A stretch of 50,521 nt of DNA, taken from positions 1-50,521 of the forward strand of contig JAGHYV010000032.1 in the NCBI GenBank assembly GCA_017743475.1. Reading direction: 5' to 3'. The first letter of the stretch is position 1, and the number at the start of each line of letters is the position of its first letter. Positions 34,758 to 43,292 of the stretch are shown here, piece by piece. The notes under the pieces are model-generated. The model was given only the letters and a program-made list of their open reading frames with translations. It made no database searches and had not been told where the DNA came from. Both the position numbers and the translations under genes were made by a program. Source of the stretch: Roseiflexus sp. (GTDB lineage: Bacteria; Chloroflexota; Chloroflexia; Chloroflexales; Roseiflexaceae).

Positions 34758-35165
34758 CTACGGATGACTCGTCCAGCGTTCCTGAACTTTCACCAGATCG
34801 CGCCCGCGCAACGCGGCTGCAGCAGTTTCTTCCAGGGTGGCGCCAACCGATGCCTCGACAGCGGCGAAGTAGGCACCTTCCACCAGCGGCGCGTTGCTGA
34901 TAACAACACGCATTTGCGGCTCGTCTTCGAGCACGGCTTCAACGCTCAGCGCGGCGCTCACGAAATCGACCAGTACCAGGACGCCGTCGCTGCTGGCAAT
35001 CTGCCGCAGACCCTGACGAATAGCATCGGTGCTGATTCCTAGCGATCCATCTACTGCGCCGCCGACTGCGACGATCGGCACCTGCCCGCGGGTCACCTGT
35101 TCGGTAAACTCTTTCACGCCGCTAGCGAGACGTTCGCTGTGAGCAACGATCAACAGACCAACCAT
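34758..35165 (-). CDS. dhaM: Dihydroxyacetone kinase phosphotransfer subunit DhaM
   Basis: The 135-residue protein is the EIIA-mannose-like subunit that takes phosphate from HPr and passes it to DhaL-bound ADP. The phospho-His H9 (VGLLIVAHSERLASG) and the segment IVAVGGAVDGSLGISTDAI are typical. Only the EIIA domain is present; the HPr and EI-like domains of E. coli DhaM are absent, in keeping with separate ptsH and ptsI genes next door. It follows glpC after 5 bp. Confidence 0.92.
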   Translation of the reverse strand: MVGLLIVAHSERLASGVKEFTEQVTRGQVPIVAVGGAVDGSLGISTDAIRQGLRQIASSDGVLVLVDFVSAALSVEAVLEDEPQMRVVISNAPLVEGAYFAAVEASVGATLEETAAAALRGRDLVKVQERWTSHP

Positions 35166-35170
35166 ACTAC

Positions 35171-36412
35171 TTACGTCGCGAGACCATACGCTTCAGCGAG
35201 GATTTCGATAGGATGGCGCGCTGTGACTCCGGCGCCGTGGCTGATCTGCCAGCGGCACGTCTCCGAGTCGCACAGCGCCATCGTGAACCCTGAACGGCGC
35301 ACCATGTCAAACAGCGGTGCGCCAACGTCCATACTGATCTGATACTTCTCGGCTTTCAGCCCATATGTCCCGGCGATACCGCAACAACTGGCATGGGTTT
35401 CGATTAGCCGCAACCCTGGAACGAGTTCCAGCACATCGAGTGCCGGGAGCCCGATGCGGTGCGCACGTAACTGGCATGGCGGATGATACGGCAGGGTGCG
35501 TTCAATAGGACGAAAGTCAGTCCGCAACTCGCCTCGTTCGTGCAGCATACGCAAAAACTCGAAGATGTCATATGTCTGCCGGGCTACGGCGCGCACGGTG
35601 TCGTTCTGCATACCGAGCAGTTCTGGCGCTTCTTCTTTGAGTGTCAGGGTACAACTGGTGCTGGCGCCGACGATGGGAATGTTGCGCAATGCGTAGGGTG
35701 CCAGAAACGCGATGTTTGCCTCGTGTGCGCGACGCGCGGCGGCGAAGTCGCCGTTCGAGAGTAGTGGCAGACCACAGCAGCGCTGATCCGGCAGCAGCAC
35801 CTCGAATCCGTTGTGTTCAAGCACAGCAACCACTGCTTTGCCGATCCATGGTTCGTAGTAGTTGGCTGCACACCCATGGAAATAGACGACCTGTCCTTTC
35901 GTGGCAACCGGCTGGACAATGCGCCGACGCCGGAACCAGGATCGAAACGTTGACCGGCTGAATAGCGGGAGTGGCGCTTCCCGCGCGATCCCTAACGTCT
36001 GTTCAATAATGACCCGCAATGGCTTGAAACTGAGCGCCGCATTCGCCAGCGGCGCCTGCGGTCCCGCTCCCAGACGCCCAATCAACTCTGAGCGACTGAT
36101 CAACCAGTTGCGCAGCGGTATGCCGCGCTCCGCTACCAGACGCGCCCGCGCGCGCGCGTTCAGTTCCGCAATCCGAACGCCGGTCGGGCATACCTCGTTG
36201 CACACGCGGCATCCTGAGCAGTAGTCTACCGACTCGTCAGGAGACGGTTGACGGTCATGCCGGAAGCGTTGCGCCTGCGGACCGACATACTTGGGTCCGG
36301 GGAAAAGGTCGGTCACTGCGCTGACCGGGCATGCCGCAGTGCAGATGTTGCACTTGATGCAATGGTCGAGCGATTGTTCGAGGGAATGCTCAATATGATC
36401 CACTGGTATCAT
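35171..36412 (-). CDS. glpC: Anaerobic glycerol-3-phosphate dehydrogenase subunit C
   Basis: The 413-residue iron-sulphur subunit carries two ferredoxin-type clusters (CIKCNICTAACP and CSGCRVCNEVCP, residues about 18-75) and two CCG motifs (CCGLPL near residue 213 and CCGIAGTYG near 343) that resemble the heterodisulphide reductase/GlpC quinone-linked module. It passes electrons from GlpAB to the membrane quinone pool. The gene overlaps glpB by 4 bp. Confidence 0.93.
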   Translation of the reverse strand: MIPVDHIEHSLEQSLDHCIKCNICTAACPVSAVTDLFPGPKYVGPQAQRFRHDRQPSPDESVDYCSGCRVCNEVCPTGVRIAELNARARARLVAERGIPLRNWLISRSELIGRLGAGPQAPLANAALSFKPLRVIIEQTLGIAREAPLPLFSRSTFRSWFRRRRIVQPVATKGQVVYFHGCAANYYEPWIGKAVVAVLEHNGFEVLLPDQRCCGLPLLSNGDFAAARRAHEANIAFLAPYALRNIPIVGASTSCTLTLKEEAPELLGMQNDTVRAVARQTYDIFEFLRMLHERGELRTDFRPIERTLPYHPPCQLRAHRIGLPALDVLELVPGLRLIETHASCCGIAGTYGLKAEKYQISMDVGAPLFDMVRRSGFTMALCDSETCRWQISHGAGVTARHPIEILAEAYGLAT

Positions 36413-37653
36413 AATGCGTTTCCTGCCAGTATGCGTCCTGCTGCCCAGCCAGTAGCGATTGAAACACCGCTGCGACTGCGTTCGCGAACAGTATCGGTTG
36501 CTCCAAGCGTTGCGCCAGCAACGGCGACATTAGTGTAGACCGGTTCACCGTGCATGTCGATTGGTCGGAGACATGGATCGACTGGAACGCCAGCAGTGTA
36601 AATCGCATGCCCTGCTGGATCGAGGAAACGCGGTGAAAACCAGTCAGCACGGTTTGCCGGTGCACGCACCGGCAGATCGAGAGCGGTTTCGCGAATGATA
36701 CCCATATGGTCGGCGCGGATGCCACCACCTGCAATCCCGCCAGTCGCCAGCAGCAGGCGCTCGACTCGGTGCTCCTGATGACGCGCTGCCGCTTCGCTCC
36801 AGACGGCGATAAGCCGACGTTCTTCACCGTGACCGCGAAGAACTTCTGAGCCGATCTGAAACCGTCCACCAGAATGTTCAATCGCATCGCGCAGGATGGT
36901 GAACAGCCGCATACCGGGAACCGATGGCGGCAACGTTGGTATCTCAAACACCTGCGCGCCGCTGGCATGCTGAAGATCGGCGACCACGCCGAGCGGATCG
37001 CGCAAACCAAGGATAGCTGGCAGCCCGATCCGCGTTGCCGATCCACGCTGCGCACGAAGTTGTCTTCCGATCTCCGCCCGAAATGCCGGGTCGTCGAACA
37101 TACGCGCAAGGATGACCGTCGTATATTCGCGTCGGCGGAATGCAGCGGGGATGGTCAGGTACACGCCGCGCGCCGCTACTCCCTGAGCTACGAGGTTGGC
37201 AGCGATGAACAGCGGATAGAAATCGCGCAATTCGCGGAACCCGGCAATCAGCATCTCTCCGCCCAGGCGAACATCACCGGCGGCCATCGTCACTGGCAGC
37301 AACGCAACCGGGCGCAACGCACCTGCTGCCGTGGGAAGCAGTACATTGCGCTCCAATCCGCCAACGTAGGGATAGCGGGCTGCTTCGGTCAGCGCACAGA
37401 AGCGAGCGATTGCCTCTTCAACGGCGCGTGCGCCGATCAGCGCATACGGGTGCTGCGGATGTGTCGCGCCGATCTCGTGGATCGCCCGACGTGGCGTGCG
37501 TTCATCGGCGCCCCAGACATCGACAGTTCCGGCAGTCCAGTGGGTCGCCCCCTGCCCCTTCGCCAGCACTAGCGGTTGCAATCCTGCCTCTGCTAGCGCC
37601 AGAGCGCCCATCAAGCCGCTCAAGCCGGCGCCGATTACGAGTGTGGTGCGCAT
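36409..37653 (-). CDS. glpB: Anaerobic glycerol-3-phosphate dehydrogenase subunit B
   Basis: The 414-residue flavoprotein subunit starts with the FAD-binding motif VIGAGLSGLMGALALAEAG and ends in a C-terminal FAD segment with GWAAGRILAGN. The pattern of GlpB, including ATGGIAGGGI near residue 300, is clear. It lies between glpA (15-bp gap) and glpC (4-bp overlap), the same order as in E. coli glpABC. Confidence 0.9.
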   Translation of the reverse strand: MRTTLVIGAGLSGLMGALALAEAGLQPLVLAKGQGATHWTAGTVDVWGADERTPRRAIHEIGATHPQHPYALIGARAVEEAIARFCALTEAARYPYVGGLERNVLLPTAAGALRPVALLPVTMAAGDVRLGGEMLIAGFRELRDFYPLFIAANLVAQGVAARGVYLTIPAAFRRREYTTVILARMFDDPAFRAEIGRQLRAQRGSATRIGLPAILGLRDPLGVVADLQHASGAQVFEIPTLPPSVPGMRLFTILRDAIEHSGGRFQIGSEVLRGHGEERRLIAVWSEAAARHQEHRVERLLLATGGIAGGGIRADHMGIIRETALDLPVRAPANRADWFSPRFLDPAGHAIYTAGVPVDPCLRPIDMHGEPVYTNVAVAGATLGATDTVRERSRSGVSIATGWAAGRILAGNAL

Positions 37654-37668
37654 ATTGCTCCCCTATTG

Positions 37669-39348
37669 TCACACGATCGCCGCAATCACAATATCGCGCG
37701 ACGCCTCAATCGTCGCATCTGTAGTCTCTGGCAAACGATCAACTGCCAGCGTTTCCAGGTAGTTCAACTCGTTGAGGCGCTCCTGGCGGAGTTGATCGCC
37801 CCACAGCGTCGGCGTGACGCCTTTCCAGCGTTCTTGCAGGAAGTGTGTGAGCAATGCCGACGCAGGCGGTGCACTGGCAGCCTGCTGCGCGGGCAGATGC
37901 TGGTTGCGGAGTTCGTGCCAGATCGCCGCAGCGCGATAGGTGCAGAATCCACCCTGGCATGGACCCATTCCAAGACGCGTATCGCGGCGCAGATCGTCGA
38001 GATTGGCAGTGCCCTCGCTCTGGATTGCCGCCTCGAGTTGGGCGCGGGTGACGAGTTCGCATTCGCAGATCAGATCGCCATAACTATCGTCCGCCTCGAC
38101 TTCCGCCAGTCGATGCCCCAGCATATAGAATGGCGATGTCAGAATGGCAAACCGTGCACGTGCGCGGCGATTCTGATTGGGTACGGCACCGTGGTGCAGC
38201 GCTTCGATAGGCAGATCCGCCGTTCGACACGGCACGGTCACCCCAAGTTTGGCTGCAACCAGATCAACGGTTTTCTCCGCCATCAGGCGATACGTGGTCC
38301 ACTTTCCGCCAACTACGCTGACCATCCCGGCGACCCCATCGCGCGTTTCATGATCGAGCAGTTTGTATGTGCGAGGAATATCACGGTTGCTGCCAGCGTC
38401 ATTTTCCTTATACAATGGGCGAACCCCTGCCCATGCTCGCAGAGCGCGCATGCGACTCACACCGGGAACGAGCCATTCGCCTTCTTTCAGGATCAGATCA
38501 ACCTCTTCCGGGGTAATATCGTACACATCTGGATCGGGAACCGGTATATCGGTCGTTCCGAGCACGGCAACCGTATGGATAGGCACGATAATGTCGCCGT
38601 CCGCTGGCATCTTGCAGCGGTTCACTACCGTATTAACGATCCGATGATTCATGGCGATCATTGTTCCCTTACCGGGAACGATGCTGATGCGCAGACTGGC
38701 AAGCTCTGCGATCTTCCCTGCCCAGGCCCCGGTTGCGTTGATGATGAAACTGGCATGGATGCGTACCGTTTCACCGCTTCGCAGATCTTCGCACACTGCG
38801 CCAATAATCCGGTCTGCCATACGCTCCAGTTCAACAACGCGGTGATACGTTAGCACCTGCGCGCCATAGCGCCGTGCATCATACGCATTGGCGTGGGTGG
38901 CGAGGAATGAGTCGGCGGCACCATCACGTACCGCGAATGCCCGCCTGATACGCGGGTTGAGCAACGGTTCGCGTCGAAGCGCCTCGCGCACTGGTATCTC
39001 TTCTACCCAAACGCCAGTGCGTCGGCAGGCAGCGACAAACTGATCGGCAAAGGCTTCATCGTCTGCCGGAGTTACGACGAACAACCCGCCGGTTTCTTCG
39101 ATGCAGTGCGGTATAATCCGGCGCAGGATCTCATTCTCGCGCGCACATTCCTCCGCCGATTGCGGGTCTTTCACCACATAGCGCCCGCCGGAGTGCAGCA
39201 ACCCGTGATAGCGCCCCGTCGTGCCGTGCGTCAGGTCGCCCTTCTCGACCAGGGCGCAGCGAATGCCGCGCAGCGCCAGATCGCGCAGGACACCCGTTCC
39301 GGTTGCGCCTCCGCCAATGACCAGAACATCTGTCGTCAGTGTACGCAT
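37669..39348 (-). CDS. glpA: Anaerobic glycerol-3-phosphate dehydrogenase subunit A
   Basis: The 559-residue catalytic flavoprotein oxidises glycerol-3-phosphate to dihydroxyacetone phosphate. The FAD motif VLVIGGGATGTGVLRDLALR and the family box KGDLTHGTTGRYHGLLHSGG are near the N terminus. The C terminus carries a BFD-type iron-sulphur module (ICECELVT and CQGGFC). ATG 39348 is preferred; an upstream ATG at 39363 would add five residues. dhaL lies 21 bp upstream. Confidence 0.94.
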   Translation of the reverse strand: MRTLTTDVLVIGGGATGTGVLRDLALRGIRCALVEKGDLTHGTTGRYHGLLHSGGRYVVKDPQSAEECARENEILRRIIPHCIEETGGLFVVTPADDEAFADQFVAACRRTGVWVEEIPVREALRREPLLNPRIRRAFAVRDGAADSFLATHANAYDARRYGAQVLTYHRVVELERMADRIIGAVCEDLRSGETVRIHASFIINATGAWAGKIAELASLRISIVPGKGTMIAMNHRIVNTVVNRCKMPADGDIIVPIHTVAVLGTTDIPVPDPDVYDITPEEVDLILKEGEWLVPGVSRMRALRAWAGVRPLYKENDAGSNRDIPRTYKLLDHETRDGVAGMVSVVGGKWTTYRLMAEKTVDLVAAKLGVTVPCRTADLPIEALHHGAVPNQNRRARARFAILTSPFYMLGHRLAEVEADDSYGDLICECELVTRAQLEAAIQSEGTANLDDLRRDTRLGMGPCQGGFCTYRAAAIWHELRNQHLPAQQAASAPPASALLTHFLQERWKGVTPTLWGDQLRQERLNELNYLETLAVDRLPETTDATIEASRDIVIAAIV

Positions 39349-39369
39349 AGTGCAATTCCTCACTGGTAT

Positions 39370-40035
39370 CTATGGGTTCTGCGTCTCTGGAGTCCTAGCT
39401 GGCAGATCGTCATCGAGACCAACCATCGCGCGGGCGATGTAGTATGCGGAGGTTGCGCCAGGATCCTGATGCCCGATGCTACGCGGACCAAGGAACGCTG
39501 CACGACCTTTGGTCGCCTGCATTGGGATTGTTGCACGCATGCCCTCTTCAACAGCGGCAAGCGCAATGCGTGCCGCTTCTTCAAGCGAATTTCCGTTCAT
39601 GATGGCATTACGAAACGTTTCAACCCCCGGCGCAATCGCATCGAGCATCGTTTTCTCGCCGCGCTGCACCCGACCGCGTTCCACAATGCCTTCAAGTGCC
39701 ACTTCGAGCGCCGCGGCAATGTCTTTTCCGTCAATAACTGATCGTCCGGCAAGCAGCGCTCCGGCGCGCCGAAATGCTGTTCCGTACAGCGGACCGGCCG
39801 CACCGCCGACAGTCGCCAGGAGAGTCTTCCCGGTCATATCAAGGATAGTGCCAATATCGCTCTCCTGAAATGCATCAAGTTTGACAACCACTGCCGAGAA
39901 GCCGCGATTCAGATTGGTGCCGTGGTCTGCATCGCCAATTACGGTATCAAGTTCCGTTAATTCGGCTGCATGGTCACGGATCAGCGCGGCAGCGCGCTCG
40001 ATAAAGCGGATGACATGGTCAACGGTGATCTGCAT
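39370..40035 (-). CDS. dhaL: Dihydroxyacetone kinase subunit DhaL
   Basis: The 221-residue ADP-binding subunit carries the three Mg-coordinating Asp residues (D30, D35, D37) in LDTVIGDADHGTNLNRG and the typical GGAAGPLYGTAF segment near residue 76. DhaL accepts phosphate from DhaM and donates it to DHA bound to DhaK. It appears intact although its partner gene dhaK directly upstream is broken, so it must work with another DhaK or be idle. Confidence 0.93.
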   Translation of the reverse strand: MQITVDHVIRFIERAAALIRDHAAELTELDTVIGDADHGTNLNRGFSAVVVKLDAFQESDIGTILDMTGKTLLATVGGAAGPLYGTAFRRAGALLAGRSVIDGKDIAAALEVALEGIVERGRVQRGEKTMLDAIAPGVETFRNAIMNGNSLEEAARIALAAVEEGMRATIPMQATKGRAAFLGPRSIGHQDPGATSAYYIARAMVGLDDDLPARTPETQNP

Positions 40036-40121
40036 CCGGGAAGCCTCCAGATAAACATTTCCTCACAAGTGCGTGTTGTACGGACCGCAATCAATCGATG
40101 GCATCAGGGCTTCGTACTGAA

Positions 40122-41059
40122 CTATATTCCCCGACGCAACGCCGGTGTCTATGCCGGAGCATCTCATAACCGCAGTAATTCATCGTCAAGACGAGTCAAT
40201 GTTACCGTGCATCCAGCCATGTTAAGCGACGTCATCTAACCACCCAGACTTCACTCGATCATGATGTTGTGGCGTTGAATGCGATAATACAACTCAATGT
40301 ATGGAGTTGCGCCTAACCCACTAAGACGGCCCCCGATCCTCGGCACGCAGGTGCAGAAAGATCGGCGCACAGGCGATCAACTATCTGAGAAACCGGCGCA
40401 GGCGTACTCTGTTGCCGGCCTGCTTCACCGGATGCCGATGCCAATCTCGATCTCGTGGTCGTCCAGACGAAAGGACGGACGGGCGAGAGATGGCACGGTG
40501 CAGGCGGAGAGTGCATCGCCGACGGAGCAACTCTGGCTGGCTGCGTGGTGCGCAATCCGGCGCACTCTTCGAGTGAGGCGCCTATCTCTGCAGCCGTACT
40601 GGCGATTTTCTCTACAATCACAGTGGCGCCGGTGCCGCGACGCAGTTCTTTTGCTGGACCTGGAATCTCATTGGCCACAATGACCGTTGCAACTAGTATA
40701 CCCTCGGCATTGATTATCTCGATAGCGGTCTTGAACCGACCGCCAGCATAGTTTCTGATAACGTACAGAATGCCTGCGTCGCCAGTGGCTTCGCGAGTGG
40801 CCACCAGAGTCCGATCTGGCGTCGGCGATGTGAAAATGGCGCCAGGACAGGCAGCAGTCAGCATCCCTCGCACGACATACCCGATATGCATTGGTTCGTG
40901 TCCGCTGCCGCCGCTCACGACCACAATCCGGTCGCAGAGTGGTGCATCGGCACGAATGACATAATCCGGGTTGCGTCGCACACGGATCAGTTCTGGATGG
41001 GCGCAAGCCAGTCCATCAAGCGCATCGGACACAAGCGTATCGGGTATATTGATGAGCAT
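40122..41059 (-). pseudogene. dhaK: Decayed dihydroxyacetone kinase subunit DhaK
   Basis: The frame is intact from the start (MLINIPDTLVSDALDGLACA) through VVSGGSGHEPMHIGYVVRGM and IVEKIASTAAEIGASLEEC, then breaks. Around 40545 a frameshift moves to SVGDALSACTVPSLARPSF. At GIGI the usual HGE, containing the His that binds DHA covalently, is destroyed by an apparent 2-base deletion, after which the first frame resumes (EAGRQQSTPAP). About 20-30 codons further on the sequence degenerates and some codons are missing. The C-terminal part MTSLNMAGCTVTLTRLDDEL is found again at about 40190-40250 in another frame with two in-frame stops, ending at 40122. Total span, 938 bp, is close to an intact gene (about 1 kb), so this is point decay, not truncation. 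Confidence 0.85.
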
Positions 41060-41165
41060 CTTTACTCGTGCGCCTTCCTGGCGTATCGATACGTGACCAC
41101 ACTGTCATTGTTGTACGCTGGATCGCACCACTGCGCTGGTTATTGATAAGCAATATACGCGCGTT

Positions 41166-41174
41166 ATTATACCA
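41166..41174 (-). promoter_or_regulatory. Extended -10 promoter of the dha-glp-pts cluster
   Basis: On the minus strand TGGTATAAT is a perfect extended -10 element, 107 bp upstream of the dhaK start. No matching -35 is seen at 17 bp, which is tolerable for extended -10 promoters. Confidence 0.5.
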
Positions 41175-41961
41175 GAAGCCGCATGATCGGCATATTCTGT
41201 AAGAAGGCAGTTTGCAGGGGATCGGGGTATGAGCACAAGATCAGAGAGAAATGTGCTCCCCATCCGGATGTGACGGGCATTGCATGGTGTGGTACATCTG
41301 TTCTGTATCTGCCTGGACAGGGCAGTCGGGAGGTAACGCAGGCGAGCGCGCCGTGCGTCGGCTGAGAGGGCGTCGCCTTGAAAGATTGAGCATGTATGGC
41401 AGTTCTCAAATATGTTGATCCCCGTCTGGGCCTGCCGCGTCGCGTACAGTGCCTGTTTCCAGCAGATTGTAGACCGAAGTGTATTTCGGTCATCGCGTGG
41501 GGCGCGCGACTCCGGGAATGTTCAACCTCCTCCATTGGACTCGACCTCTGCGAGAAATGCCATAAACCGGTATGCGCCTCGTGCCATCGGGCTAATGGAG
41601 ATTGAGCACATAATCCGGTGCGCGTCTCCTACCGTCGGAGTGAACCCCTCGGTTATGCAAGGCGAAGCCTGCCGCACAGGTTACAACGGAGCAATTGCTC
41701 AAAGTCCATGGGGCGACGGAAAAGGTCACAAAGCGTGCTCTGGCTGTTCATTCAGGGCGAACTCTTTTACCGCCGACAGCACCAGCGTGCACCTCGGAAT
41801 CGCAACCGAACAGCCACGCCTCCTTCTGCACAAATGACAGTTTCTCAACCACTCGCGCCGCTGTGTGTGTCGTCTGCACCGCCGTCACCTTTACCCAGTG
41901 ATGATAACGACGGTGACAATGACAGTGATGATGATGAGCATCAGGAAGAGCGAAGCAAACG
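41175..41961. other. Gene-poor stretch between the dha-glp-pts and trx-csoR units
   Basis: No gene is supported here. It contains one MITE-like element (41602-41702). The rest has only short, overlapping open frames without Shine-Dalgarno sites or recognised motifs. It may be remnant sequence of inserted elements. Confidence 0.45.
41602..41702. repeat. MITE-like palindromic element, copy D
   Basis: The element starts TTGAGCACATAATCCGG and ends CGGAGCAATTGCTCAA, giving imperfect terminal inverted repeats of about 16 bp. The core (CCCTCGGTTATGCAAGGCG, then AAGCCTGCC) matches copy A at 21.3 kb in the same orientation and position. Length, about 101 bp, is nearly the same as copy A. Confidence 0.7.
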
Positions 41962-41996
41962 CCGGTGATGTTGTGAGTGCAACATCAACCGGCGCC
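41962..41996 (-). terminator. Hairpin downstream of the csoR-like gene
   Basis: CGCCGGTGATGTTG at 41962-41975 and CAACATCAACCGGCG at 41982-41996 form a 14-bp stem with one bulged A and a 6-base loop. It lies about 40 bp downstream of the repressor stop codon; on the minus strand TTTGCTT follows, so it can serve as a terminator. Confidence 0.6.
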
Positions 41997-42038
41997 TGTA
42001 CATCGGAGTTTGGTGCAAATGGACTAGCAGGACTATCA

Positions 42039-42326
42039 TTATCGCGCCGACTTGAGCACGTCGAGCAAGCGCGCAATCTCTTCTGAGTCGATGGTTGCGC
42101 CAGAGCAGAGGCAATCGCGCGCATAGGTTTCCGCCAGCAGCGCGCTCAAACTTCCAACTGCGGCCTTAACAGCGGCAAGTTGGGTCACGATCTCCTTGCA
42201 ATCACGACACTCTTCTATCATCCGTTGAATGCCGCGTACCTGACCTTCGATTCGGCGCAGTCGCACCAGGACATCGTGACGCAACTCATCGCTTATTGGG
42301 CGCACAGGTCGCGGTGCGGACATCAC
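42039..42326 (-). CDS. CsoR/CstR-family metal- or persulfide-responsive repressor
   Basis: The 95-residue protein is a DUF156 (CsoR/RcnR/CstR) all-helical repressor, seen from LRRIEGQVRGIQRMIEECRD onward. In Cu(I)-sensing CsoR the ligands are Cys-His-Cys. Here the aligned positions are C43, Y68 and C72, so the His is absent, with extra Cys at 40 and 74. The His-less dithiol pattern fits CstR-type persulfide sensors better than copper sensors. It lies 14 bp after trxA in a two-gene operon, and an inverted repeat of the kind CsoR-family proteins bind overlaps the trxA transcription start. Autoregulation together with a thiol-redox protein is the obvious model. The start is at 42326 or 42323 (tandem ATG). 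Confidence 0.88.
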   Translation of the reverse strand: MMSAPRPVRPISDELRHDVLVRLRRIEGQVRGIQRMIEECRDCKEIVTQLAAVKAAVGSLSALLAETYARDCLCSGATIDSEEIARLLDVLKSAR

Positions 42327-42340
42327 TTTCTCCCCCGCGC

Positions 42341-42670
42341 TTATGCAGCAACGGCTGCATCAAATGCCTCTTTCAGCATGCGCTTGGGACCAGCGCCGAC
42401 GATCCGGTTGATCTCCTTGCCGTTCTTGAAAAAGATCATGGTCGGGATTGCCATGATGCCGAACTTGCTCATCCAGATCTGATGGTCGTCGGTGTTGACT
42501 TTGGCAACCTTGACTTTACCATCGTACTCGTTTGCCAGTTCTTCGAGGATCGGCGCAATGACCCGGCATGGACCGCACCATGGCGCCCAGAAGTCAACAA
42601 CAACCGGAATGTCGGACTTCAGCACCTGCTGCTCGAAATCATCGTCGGTAACAGTAACAGGCTTTGCCAT
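42341..42670 (-). CDS. trxA: Thioredoxin
   Basis: The 109-residue protein is a classic thioredoxin with the active site WAPWCGPC (C32, C35), FGIMAIPTMIFFKNGKE with the cis-Pro loop, and a C-terminal GAGPKRML segment. It is reduced by thioredoxin reductase and reduces protein disulphides in the cytoplasm. It is the first gene of a unit with the CsoR/CstR-like repressor, under a strong promoter with an overlapping operator. Confidence 0.95.
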   Translation of the reverse strand: MAKPVTVTDDDFEQQVLKSDIPVVVDFWAPWCGPCRVIAPILEELANEYDGKVKVAKVNTDDHQIWMSKFGIMAIPTMIFFKNGKEINRIVGAGPKRMLKEAFDAAVAA

Positions 42671-42706
42671 AACGGTTCGATACTCCCTTTACATTCACGG
42701 TCTACA

Positions 42707-42725
42707 CATACCTCCCAGGGGTATG
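42707..42725 (-). promoter_or_regulatory. Putative CsoR/CstR operator
   Basis: CATACCTCCCAGGGGTATG is an imperfect palindrome with the TACC...GGTA core and G/C-rich centre typical of CsoR-family operators. It lies 7 bp downstream of the trxA -10 box, spanning the predicted transcription start, and thus could block transcription of trxA and the repressor gene. Confidence 0.7.
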
Positions 42726-42732
42726 CATATAC

Positions 42733-42761
42733 AGTATAATCTGACTGTATCATGAAGTCAA
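42733..42761 (-). promoter_or_regulatory. Sigma-70-type promoter of trxA
   Basis: On the minus strand TTGACT (42756-42761) and TATACT (42733-42738) are separated by exactly 17 bp. A plus-strand TATAAT (42735-42740) overlaps the -10 and may serve the divergent acetyltransferase gene. An ATACAGT/ACTGTAT inverted repeat (42729-42735 and 42744-42750) brackets the same region. Confidence 0.75.
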
Positions 42762-42771
42762 GGAGTGCGGA

Positions 42772-43284
42772 ATGGTGATCGAGCGCATTAATGCAGCAAC
42801 ATTTCGTGCTGCACGCCCTGGATTGGTGGCACTGTTGAAGGACGCGGTGGAGAGTGGCGCCTCGCTTGGCTTTCTAATGCCGCTCGATACGGCAACGGCG
42901 CAACGTTACTGGGATGCCATTTGCGATGATGTTGTCGAACGTCTGCGTGTATTGCTGGTCGCGCGTGAAGGTGACACGATCATTGGCGCTGTTCAACTGG
43001 AACTGGCGCAGAAACCGGGTGAGCAGCATCGTGCGCAAATGAAAAAACTGATGGTACTGCGTTCGGCGCGGCGCCGGGGCGTTGCTCGGGCATTGCTGGC
43101 GGCGGTGGAAGAGGAAGCGCGGCGTGAAGGTCGCTCTCTGCTGATCCTTGACACGCGTGAGGGTGATCCGGCAGAACTGCTGTATCAGGCGTGCGGGTAC
43201 ACCTTCGTCGGGCGCATCCCAAAATACGCCCGTAGTGCCGATGGATCGTTGCACACGGCGGTCATTTATTATCGCCTGCTCTAG
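42772..43284 (+). CDS. GNAT-family N-acetyltransferase
   Basis: The 170-residue protein shows the acetyl-CoA-binding motif KKLMVLRSARRRGVARALL (Q/RxxGxG/A type) near residues 88-106, the preceding substrate strand IIGAVQLEL, and the C-terminal YQACGYTFVGRIPKY segment. The substrate is unknown. The ATG at 42772 is preceded by AAGGAG at 42760-42765. It is divergent from trxA with a shared promoter region of about 100 bp, so redox-dependent control may extend to it. Confidence 0.88.
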   Translation: MVIERINAATFRAARPGLVALLKDAVESGASLGFLMPLDTATAQRYWDAICDDVVERLRVLLVAREGDTIIGAVQLELAQKPGEQHRAQMKKLMVLRSARRRGVARALLAAVEEEARREGRSLLILDTREGDPAELLYQACGYTFVGRIPKYARSADGSLHTAVIYYRLL

Positions 43285-43292
43285 GATCGTCG

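Noticed and set aside
37666-38853. Plus-strand open frame of 395 codons
   Set aside because: It is antisense to glpA, which shows the full FAD and iron-sulphur motifs.
41891-42124. Minus-strand frame ending in a strongly hydrophobic segment (FLMLIIITVIVTVVIITG)
   Set aside because: Its only start lies inside the csoR-like gene in another frame, giving an 86-bp overlap. The hydrophobic stretch arises from repeated GATGAT-type codons on the other strand, so it is probably fortuitous.
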